From an uncultured Oceanospirillaceae bacterium (lineage in GTDB: Bacteria > Pseudomonadota > Gammaproteobacteria > Pseudomonadales > Balneatricaceae), in the NCBI GenBank assembly GCA_946221045.1, contig CAMIIY010000017.1, forward strand, positions 1 to 13,481: a DNA stretch of 13,481 nucleotides, given 5' to 3'. Positions within the stretch are counted from its first letter, which is position 1; each line of letters starts with the position of its first letter. The notes under the pieces are model-generated. The model was not told the origin of the DNA, searched no databases, and worked only from the letters and a program-made list of their open reading frames with translations. Position numbers and translations under genes: made by a program. This document shows, in pieces, positions 7,557-13,481 of the stretch.

Positions 7557-7601
7557 TTAAATTTTATACAGTTTTTTGATAACGAGAGGCGTTTTTAGAA
7601 T

Positions 7602-7657
7602 AAAAAAAAGCCCTGAGAAATCGGGGGGAAGGGGAACGACAAGTTTCTCAGGGCTTT
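7602..7657 (-). terminator. Strong intrinsic terminator with a very large C/U-rich loop
   Basis: The minus strand forms a perfect 14-bp stem, AAAGCCCTGAGAAA / TTTCTCAGGGCTTT (7644-7657 with 7607-7620), followed by eight Ts (7602-7609, overlapping the stem foot). The loop is 23 bases (7621-7643) with 12 C and 7 T, including CCCCTTCCCCCC. Its orientation fits ending transcripts of the lipoprotein gene or of a small RNA in the gap. The DUF5610 start lies 107 bases further on, so that gene is probably transcribed separately. Confidence 0.9.
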
Positions 7658-7740
7658 CAATGCATGCTTATTATCATAAGAGCTACAACAACTGTGAACG
7701 TAAGAACAGCTGCAACTCTTATGACTAAGAACGGAAAGAC
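7602..7740 (-). ncRNA. Candidate small RNA (or processed 3' UTR) between the lipoprotein gene and the DUF5610 gene
   Basis: Reading on the minus strand, a 16-bp stem (7709-7724 with 7674-7689; 13 Watson-Crick pairs and 3 G-U wobbles, 19-base loop), an A/U-rich linker (7658-7673) and the C-loop terminator follow one another, giving an RNA of roughly 125-140 nt. The three non-Watson-Crick positions are G-U on the minus strand but A-C mismatches on the plus strand, so the structure favours minus-strand RNA. The locus lies downstream of polA on its strand and faces engB, like Spot 42 in enterics and ErsA in Pseudomonas; I see no clear sequence match to either. The 5' end is a guess: the best promoter, TTTATG-17-GATATT, is weak and overlaps the end of the lipoprotein gene, so a processed 3' UTR is possible. 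No ORF with a ribosome site is present. Confidence 0.5.
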
Positions 7741-7782
7741 CCTGATTAGTTCCCGGGTATTTAAAAATAAATATCCGCTACT

Positions 7783-10506
7783 TTAGTAGAGCCATAAAGC
7801 GCGTTTTAATAACAGCTCAGGATTCGCCCCAACATCTTCAACCACCAGCTCATAACGCCCTTCGGCAACCTCAGGTAAAGGCCCCACATCCACCCAGTAA
7901 CTACCGTAGCTTGCCAAGGAGTGCCGTTGCTTGTGCCAGACAACATCACCCTTTGCATTGAGGAGCTGCAGATTCAATTCACGCGTCAGGCCCTGTGCAT
8001 AATCCAGCACCAACCGAATCCGCCGCGCTTTCGGTAAAATGACCTGATCACAGGGCTGATCCTGAAAGGCTTCCGATGTGAGCTGCGCGCCTGCCAAATG
8101 CACCTGATTGATGTACGGAGCATTCAGGGCTAACTCAGCCAACACAGACCGAAGCTGATCCTGCAACGGCTTTAAGTGTGTCATATCCAGATTATCACCC
8201 GCCCACTGCCGCCATAGCGACTGATCCACCCGCTGTCGGATCTGCGGCTGATGCAAACGAGCAATATCCAGATCAGGCATAACCTGTTGAGCTGCCTGCA
8301 AAACCCGATAAGCCTCCCTGACTCCGGGTTGCTGCACTTCATCACTGGTCACCAGATAATGTAAGACCTGCCGCTCGTTTGCGGTGTCAGCAAGCGCCGT
8401 CTCTGTCAGCCCCGGTGGCAACAGCCGGAAAGGCAAGCGAGCCAACCTGCGTGACTCTGATCCCAGCAACCAGACCTCGAGCTGGTATTCGCCGGGGCCG
8501 GCATAAATCCCCCCATTGCGACCGGTTGGATCCAGATTGAAAAAAGTCAGTGTGGTGGCCCAGCCCGTCTTTACCGGGCGGCTTTTTTCATAGACCACCT
8601 GACCCTGCTTAAGCACCCGGTATTGAACCTGATGACCCTGCTTTTCCCAGTACAGATTAAGCGCCATGCGGCCTTCGCCACCGACAAACAGGGAACGCAC
8701 CCGCCCCACAGCCAAACCTTTGCCGGTTTTAACACCCAGGCGAAAACCTTTCAGGTACTCTCTATCGAGCGATGTTTCAGCCTGATCCTGAAAGCCCTGA
8801 AGTTGAGTCTGAAGCATCTGAACCGGTTCAGGCAACGCCGTATCCGGAATCAATGCCGGGTAAACGCGGGTGTGGGTGAACTGCGTCAGCCTGTCCCGAA
8901 AAAAGCGCGCCCTCAGACTCATAGGCAATTCGTTCAGATAAGCATCCTGCTGACTGGCTTTCATCCGTTGCAATACATGCTGCACGTAGGCCAAATCCAG
9001 CAACGTATCATCTGTAGCCGACATATTCAGGGAGCAGGCCAGACCCACCAGGTCATTCATCACAGCGCCCGGCGTCACCACCTCCTCAGTTTTTGGCGCA
9101 CGCCACAGGGGCAGTATCATGGCTTCTGTTTTGACATATTTTGTCCAGAAATCACCCAAGTCCAGACCGCTATATGCCTCCAGTGCATCTCTCAGCGGCA
9201 CACTACCCTGAAAGCCCCGGTGTCTGGCATAAATCTCAGCCATAAACCCCTCAAGAGACTTCTCTTCCCCGCTTTCAACCCGGATCAGGTTAGCCAGCAG
9301 GCGAGTGACCAGCGGCGCTTTGGTATAGTGGATAAATTCCTTTACATCAGGGTCATTGATCTGCCGTTCCTGTGCCAGCGGGAAGTCCAGTGTTAGGCCC
9401 TCGCGACTGATGCCCTCCAGATAACGCTGATACAAACGCTCCCAGCGCACTGTCGCATCAAATACGCCACTTTGCTGACCCGCTTCCAGCTCAATGTAAC
9501 TTGCCCAGCCTTCCAGAAACCAGTGTTCATCCGGGTGAGAAAATCGCATACCCCAGGGCGCGTACTCATTGATCGGGTGAGCAACACGATGGCCAAACAG
9601 TTCCCAATTCCGCTGCATAGCAGCGGCATTGCCCGGCACCATTTCATAAGCCATGCCGTTAGACCAGACCGCTGTCCAGATTTTTCGACCGTCCTTTGCC
9701 CGGGGATGCCAGACGATCTGATAAGGCCCCCCGATCACTTCATAATCAAATTGCTGGTTAAAGTAGCGAAACAGTTTCAGCGAAGTATCAACCAGCATTT
9801 GCTGCTCATCGGCCTGCCAGCCTGCATAGGTGTAGAGCTCAACCCGGGTATCACCCACCTGCTCGGTATGTAATTCAAAGGGGCCGACTACACCAAGACT
9901 TTTTTGCAGGGATTTAAACAGCAGTTGTGGCTGACCATAATCGGTCACACGGTACTGATTCGGAGTGGCGGTAAGCTGCCATGGGCTGATGATGCGGTAA
10001 TGATCAGGCAGATCGGTGGTATCAAAACGCACCAGAATTTCTCGGATATGCGCCTGCTCTTTTGGCACCAGATAAAGCCGACCATCAAAGGCGGCAAAGC
10101 GGTCATCAAAATTACCCTGATGACCATGGCGGCCAAGACCACCTATGCGCATCTCATAGATCACCCTGACACGATCATTTCTCGCACCTGCCGGGGCTTC
10201 AAGATAGCTGTACCGGCCGTCCTGATGCAGTTTATAAGCTTGCCCGGTGGGGGTAATGGCATGCAGAGACAACAGATCATATTCACCCGCAACACCGCCA
10301 TAGAGTGTGACCGCTTGCCCCGGTGTACTGAGGGGCAGATCCATTTCAATGCGCAGGCGCTGCTGCGAAGAATCAATAAAGCTGACCTGATAACGCAGGG
10401 TATCGGAAGCAAGAGAAGACTGACCGGCAGACTCACTGCAGGCCACCAGAAAACAGCAGACAATCAGCAGCCAAAAGCCGCCGAGAAAACGACGTACACC
10501 ATCCAT
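7783..10506 (-). CDS. Large lipoprotein with a degenerate M1-type (gluzincin) peptidase domain
   Basis: The 907-residue protein begins with a lipoprotein signal (charged MDGVRR, hydrophobic core, lipobox LVAC with Cys23); Ser at +2 predicts the outer membrane. Residues about 35-215 look like the beta-rich N-terminal domain of M1 aminopeptidases. Residues about 220-465 resemble the catalytic domain: H306-R-V-A-H310 stands where HExxH belongs, then EHWFLEGWASY with Glu332 after 21 residues (18 is usual), then HYTK with Tyr394 at the place of the catalytic Tyr, and SGLDLGDFWTKY near the domain end. The glutamate base is replaced by Arg (codon CGT, not one base from a Glu codon). Residues about 600-695 and 825-907 look beta-sandwich-like, with a helical stretch between. 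The ribosome site is GGAG 11 bases upstream. It follows polA by 89 bases. I read it as a non-peptidase relative; function unknown. Confidence 0.75.
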   Translation of the reverse strand: MDGVRRFLGGFWLLIVCCFLVACSESAGQSSLASDTLRYQVSFIDSSQQRLRIEMDLPLSTPGQAVTLYGGVAGEYDLLSLHAITPTGQAYKLHQDGRYSYLEAPAGARNDRVRVIYEMRIGGLGRHGHQGNFDDRFAAFDGRLYLVPKEQAHIREILVRFDTTDLPDHYRIISPWQLTATPNQYRVTDYGQPQLLFKSLQKSLGVVGPFELHTEQVGDTRVELYTYAGWQADEQQMLVDTSLKLFRYFNQQFDYEVIGGPYQIVWHPRAKDGRKIWTAVWSNGMAYEMVPGNAAAMQRNWELFGHRVAHPINEYAPWGMRFSHPDEHWFLEGWASYIELEAGQQSGVFDATVRWERLYQRYLEGISREGLTLDFPLAQERQINDPDVKEFIHYTKAPLVTRLLANLIRVESGEEKSLEGFMAEIYARHRGFQGSVPLRDALEAYSGLDLGDFWTKYVKTEAMILPLWRAPKTEEVVTPGAVMNDLVGLACSLNMSATDDTLLDLAYVQHVLQRMKASQQDAYLNELPMSLRARFFRDRLTQFTHTRVYPALIPDTALPEPVQMLQTQLQGFQDQAETSLDREYLKGFRLGVKTGKGLAVGRVRSLFVGGEGRMALNLYWEKQGHQVQYRVLKQGQVVYEKSRPVKTGWATTLTFFNLDPTGRNGGIYAGPGEYQLEVWLLGSESRRLARLPFRLLPPGLTETALADTANERQVLHYLVTSDEVQQPGVREAYRVLQAAQQVMPDLDIARLHQPQIRQRVDQSLWRQWAGDNLDMTHLKPLQDQLRSVLAELALNAPYINQVHLAGAQLTSEAFQDQPCDQVILPKARRIRLVLDYAQGLTRELNLQLLNAKGDVVWHKQRHSLASYGSYWVDVGPLPEVAEGRYELVVEDVGANPELLLKRALWLY

Positions 10507-10595
10507 GTGTTAACAAACTCCGTTAACCTAAAAAACAATCTCTGAAGGGAGCCAAGGCTCGCTTATCCACACTCGGATTGCAAGCCTGGCACTGC
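10507..10595 (-). promoter_or_regulatory. polA-lipoprotein gap with repeated GTTAAC around the ribosome site
   Basis: GTTAAC occurs at 10509-10514 and 10522-10527. Being palindromic, the two copies can pair on the minus-strand RNA with a 7-base loop that contains the only ribosome-site candidate (GGAG) of the lipoprotein gene. A short GAGCC/GGCTC hairpin (10549-10560) with a T6 run about 13 bases later is too weak to call a polA terminator. No convincing promoter is visible, so read-through from polA is possible. Confidence 0.3.
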
Positions 10596-13358
10596 TTAGT
10601 GGGCCTGTTCCCAGTTATCCCCGATACCCGCTTCAACCAGCAGCGGTACAGCAAGTTCCGCCGCTGCGGCCATCCGCTGACATACCTCCCCAGCGAAGGC
10701 ATCGGCCTGATCGGCCCGGACCTCAAACACCAGTTCATCGTGAACCTGCATCACCATCCGGGCATCAAATGGCGCCTCTGCCAGCCACTGATCAATCTGC
10801 ACCATGGCCCGTTTGATGATATCGGCTGCCGTACCCTGCATGGGGGCATTGATTGCCGTACGTTCAGCAGCCTGTCGGTGCATCGCATTTTTCGCTTTAA
10901 TTTCAGGCAAGTAGAGACGACGACCAAACAGGGTTTCAACATAACCATGCTCGGCTGCCTGGGTGCGAATATCATCCATATAACGTTGCACACCCGGGTA
11001 GGTGGCAAAGTAGTGGTCGATATACTGAGCCGCTTCATTTCGACCGATACCCAACTGCTTTGCCAAGCCAAATGCCGACATGCCATAAATCAGGCCAAAG
11101 TTGATCGCCTTGGCACTGCGCCGCTGGTCACTGGTAACCTCATCAAGCGAGGTTTTAAACACCTCCGCCGCCGTAGCACGGTGGATATCTTCGCCAGCCG
11201 AAAACGCCTTCAGCAGGCCTTCATCGGCTGACAGATGCGCCATGATGCGCAGTTCAATCTGGGAATAATCCGCCGCCACCAGCTTGTAACCCTCTGGCGC
11301 AATAAAGGCCTGCCGGATACGCCGACCCTCCGCCGTGCGCACCGGAATATTCTGCAGGTTAGGATCGGTTGAGGACAAACGACCCGTGGCAGTCACCGCC
11401 TGATGATAAGACGTGTGGATCCGCCCGGTACCCGGGTTCACCATCTGCGGCAGCTTATCGGTGTAGGTGGATTTCAGTTTACTAAGACTGCGGTGCTCCA
11501 GAATCAGGCGTGGCAGCGGATAGTCATGCGCCAGCTCCTGCAATACTTCTTCTGCGGTCGATGGTGCACCTTTTGGAGTTTTTTTCACCACCGGCAGGTT
11601 CTGCTCTTCAAACAATATCTGCTGCAACTGCTTGGGTGAACTGAGATTAAATTCCCGCCCGGCCACCTCAAATGCTTCCCGCTCCAGTGTGATCAGGCGC
11701 TCAGCAATTTCAACGCTCTGGGTTGCCAGCAGCGTGCTGTCCACCAGCGTACCGTTCCGCTCAATACGGGAGAGCACCGGAATCAGTGGTTTTTCAATAT
11801 CAGTAAAAACGGACTGCAGGCTGGGGATGGATGTAAGTTGCTGCTGAATCGCCTGATGCAAGCGCAGGGTAATATCCGCATCTTCGGCTGCGTAAGGCGT
11901 TGCTTCGGCCAGATCAATCTGATTGAAGGTGAGCTGCTTTTTACCTTTGCCAGCAATCGACTCAAAGGAGATCGTGCTCTGCCCCAGAAACCGCTCCGCG
12001 AGTGAGTCCATATCATGCCGGCCTGCCGTGGAGTTCAGCACATAGGACTCCAGCATGGTATCCCAGGCAATGCCCTGCAGGTTGATGCCGTATCGCGCCA
12101 GCACATTCATATCGTATTTGATGTGCTGACCTACCTTGAGGTGCTGTTCGCTTTCCAGCAACGGCTGCATCAGCTCCAGCAGGCGTTGGCGGCTGATCTG
12201 CTCCGGTGCACCCATATAATCATGCCCCACCGGAACGTATGCCGCCTGACCTGGCTCAACGGCAAACGACACCCCCACCAGTTCCGCTTCCATATAGTTC
12301 AGGCTGGTGGTTTCAGTATCAAAGGCAAACAGATCAGCCGTTTTGAGCTTTTCCAACCAGGGTTGGAGTTCGGCTTCGGTCAGGATCTGTTCATAGTGAA
12401 GCTCGACCGGCGCAGTCACAGCTATTGGCTGATCGCCTGCGGGTTCTACCGCCGCTGCCGAACCATTTTCCAGTTCGTTGATCCAGCTGCGGAACTCAAA
12501 CTGTTTGAACAGCTCAAGCAATGTTTCATTGTCGGGGCTTGGCAGACCAAAATCCTCGATAGACTCATGCAGGGTCACATCGGTTTTGATAGTGGCCAGC
12601 AGGTAGGACAGCTCAGCCTCAGCCTTATGCTGTTCCAGTTTGGCCGCCATGGTTTTTGAACCCCGAAAACCCAGCCCGGCAATTTTATCCAGATTGGCAT
12701 AAAGATCGGCTAAACCGCCGATGCCCTGCAGCAGGGCCAGCGCGGTTTTTTCACCCACGCCTGGCACGCCCGGAATGTTGTCCACCTTGTCGCCCATCAG
12801 GGCCAGAAAATCGATCACCAGATGGGGTGGTATACCGTACTTTTCCTCAACACCCGACACATCCATAAGCGTGTCTGTCATGGTATTGATCAGGGTCACA
12901 TGCTGATCTACCAGCTGCGCCATGTCTTTATCACCGGTGGAGATCAGCGTATCCACCTGCGCCGCACTGGCCTGCCGGGCCAGGGTACCGATCACGTCAT
13001 CGGCTTCGACGCCCTCTTCCACAATGATCGGCAGCCCCATGGCGCGAATGATCGCGTGGATCGGTTCGATCTGACTGCGCAGGTCATCCGGCATCGGCGG
13101 GCGTTGCGCCTTGTATTCAGCAAAGATCTCATCACGGAAGGTTTTACCCTTGGCATCAAACACCACGACAACCGGGCTTTGCGGATAATCCTTGATCAGC
13201 TTGCGCAGCATTGAGGTCACCACCCGAATCGCACCGGTGGGGATACCCTCAGAATTTCTCAGATCGGCCTGTTGTGATGCAAAAAAAGCACGGTATAAAT
13301 AGGATGAGCCGTCGACTAAAATAAGAGGTGAATGAGAGGCTTGCTCGTGTGGACTCAT
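10596..13358 (-). CDS. polA: DNA polymerase I
   Basis: Pol I fills gaps and removes RNA primers during lagging-strand synthesis and excision repair. The 920-residue protein has all three domains. The 5'-3' exonuclease (about 1-300) has Asp16 (VDGSS), Asp68, the EADD pair 120-121, TGDKD (143, 145) and [10 protein letters not shown] (190, 193). The 3'-5' proofreading domain (about 325-520) is intact, with Asp347 and Glu349 in FDTET, KYDMN and YAAEDAD. The polymerase domain has motif A DYSQIELR (Asp697), the O-helix [14 protein letters not shown] (Arg746, Lys750, Phe754, Tyr758) and motif C VHDE (Asp874, Glu875). Numbers run eight below E. coli Pol I (928 residues). The start has GGAA six bases upstream and a well-placed promoter. 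The extra linker at 298-318 (Ala/Pro/Glu-rich) is ordinary between the two nuclease domains. Confidence 0.98.
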   Translation of the reverse strand: MSPHEQASHSPLILVDGSSYLYRAFFASQQADLRNSEGIPTGAIRVVTSMLRKLIKDYPQSPVVVVFDAKGKTFRDEIFAEYKAQRPPMPDDLRSQIEPIHAIIRAMGLPIIVEEGVEADDVIGTLARQASAAQVDTLISTGDKDMAQLVDQHVTLINTMTDTLMDVSGVEEKYGIPPHLVIDFLALMGDKVDNIPGVPGVGEKTALALLQGIGGLADLYANLDKIAGLGFRGSKTMAAKLEQHKAEAELSYLLATIKTDVTLHESIEDFGLPSPDNETLLELFKQFEFRSWINELENGSAAAVEPAGDQPIAVTAPVELHYEQILTEAELQPWLEKLKTADLFAFDTETTSLNYMEAELVGVSFAVEPGQAAYVPVGHDYMGAPEQISRQRLLELMQPLLESEQHLKVGQHIKYDMNVLARYGINLQGIAWDTMLESYVLNSTAGRHDMDSLAERFLGQSTISFESIAGKGKKQLTFNQIDLAEATPYAAEDADITLRLHQAIQQQLTSIPSLQSVFTDIEKPLIPVLSRIERNGTLVDSTLLATQSVEIAERLITLEREAFEVAGREFNLSSPKQLQQILFEEQNLPVVKKTPKGAPSTAEEVLQELAHDYPLPRLILEHRSLSKLKSTYTDKLPQMVNPGTGRIHTSYHQAVTATGRLSSTDPNLQNIPVRTAEGRRIRQAFIAPEGYKLVAADYSQIELRIMAHLSADEGLLKAFSAGEDIHRATAAEVFKTSLDEVTSDQRRSAKAINFGLIYGMSAFGLAKQLGIGRNEAAQYIDHYFATYPGVQRYMDDIRTQAAEHGYVETLFGRRLYLPEIKAKNAMHRQAAERTAINAPMQGTAADIIKRAMVQIDQWLAEAPFDARMVMQVHDELVFEVRADQADAFAGEVCQRMAAAAELAVPLLVEAGIGDNWEQAH

Positions 13359-13390
13359 CGCAGGTTCCGTATCTGTGAATTCAGCCCCCG

Positions 13391-13419
13391 ATCATAGTCG
13401 ATTCATTCCACGGTCTAAA
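13391..13419 (-). promoter_or_regulatory. Sigma-70-type promoter of polA
   Basis: The minus strand has TTTAGA (13414-13419, 4 of 6 to TTGACA), a 17-base spacer and TATGAT (13391-13396, 5 of 6 to TATAAT). Transcription would start near 13384, leaving a leader of about 26 bases that holds the GGAA ribosome site. The remaining bases to the window edge (13420-13481) show no gene I can support. Confidence 0.6.
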
Positions 13420-13481
13420 GAAAGCGACTGTAGATTCAAGCAATCATTGCAACACCCTTTTCGATCATGTGCGATGGAGTC

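Noticed and set aside
7621..7634. G-quadruplex on the plus strand (GGGGGGAAGGGG)
   Set aside because: Only two G-runs are present; an intramolecular quadruplex needs four.
8623..9396. 257-codon plus-strand open frame inside the lipoprotein gene
   Set aside because: It lies wholly antisense to a protein with clear domain text, has no ribosome site and translates to Gln/His-rich sequence typical of a shadow frame.
9904..10545. 213-codon plus-strand open frame opposite the start of the lipoprotein gene
   Set aside because: Antisense to the lipobox and N-terminal domain; no recognisable protein features and no start signals.
10578..11231. 217-codon plus-strand open frame opposite polA
   Set aside because: Antisense to the highly conserved polymerase motifs B and C; codon constraint of polA explains the missing stops.
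12015..12659. 214-codon plus-strand open frame opposite polA
   Set aside because: Antisense to the proofreading domain; composition (Phe/Gln/His/Arg-rich) is that of a shadow frame.
13437..13481. Possible end of a minus-strand gene or a small ORF at the right edge
   Set aside because: About 14 open codons ending TGA are too few to distinguish from chance, and no family text is visible.
1..13481. CRISPR arrays, IS elements, tRNA/rRNA genes, att sites or a defence system
   Set aside because: No regularly spaced repeats, transposase or integrase text, tRNA-like cloverleaf, or toxin/restriction genes were seen; the window is essentially core genome.

Overview
The window reads as chromosomal core DNA of a marine-type gammaproteobacterium, most likely an Oceanospirillales relative. 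The proteins look closest to Pseudomonas-type versions (TatA/B, UbiB, di-haem cytochrome c4, DsbA followed by a DgcP-like diguanylate cyclase, EngB, PolA), base composition is near 50-55% GC by eye, and there are no phage, IS or plasmid genes. The genus is not decided by the sequence.

Layout. From the left edge to about 4.6 kb, one leftward (minus-strand) row is tightly packed: dgcP-like > ubiB > hisE > HIT protein > tatA > tatB (cut by the window edge). hisE and the HIT gene overlap by one base, and tatA follows after 15 bases. From 4.6 to 6.8 kb, dsbA and the cytochrome c4 gene run leftward and are divergent from engB, the only plus-strand gene. From 6.8 to 13.4 kb, polA, a large lipoprotein gene and a DUF5610-type gene all run leftward and converge on engB.

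Functional themes are export and folding (Tat translocase, DsbA), respiration (cytochrome c4, UbiB for ubiquinone), c-di-GMP signalling (DgcP-like cyclase with an intact GGEEF and I-site), histidine synthesis (HisE), ribosome assembly (EngB) and DNA repair/replication (PolA). Two conserved neighbourhoods seem to be joined here. One is polA...engB / cytochrome c4-dsbA-dgcP, as I recall it from Pseudomonas; the other is ubiB-his-tat. The usual partners ubiE, ubiJ and hisI are absent from the expected positions.

The least explained DNA is the interval 7496-7782 and the gene to its right. The interval carries a strand-specific 16-bp stem-loop followed by a perfect 14-bp intrinsic terminator whose 23-nt loop is unusually large and C/U-rich. 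It lies downstream of polA on the same strand and facing engB, which is the position of Spot 42 in enterics and ErsA in Pseudomonas. I propose an unannotated small RNA there. The 907-residue lipoprotein has an M1/gluzincin-like domain in which the expected HExxH reads HRVAH, so it is probably a pseudo-peptidase of unknown role.
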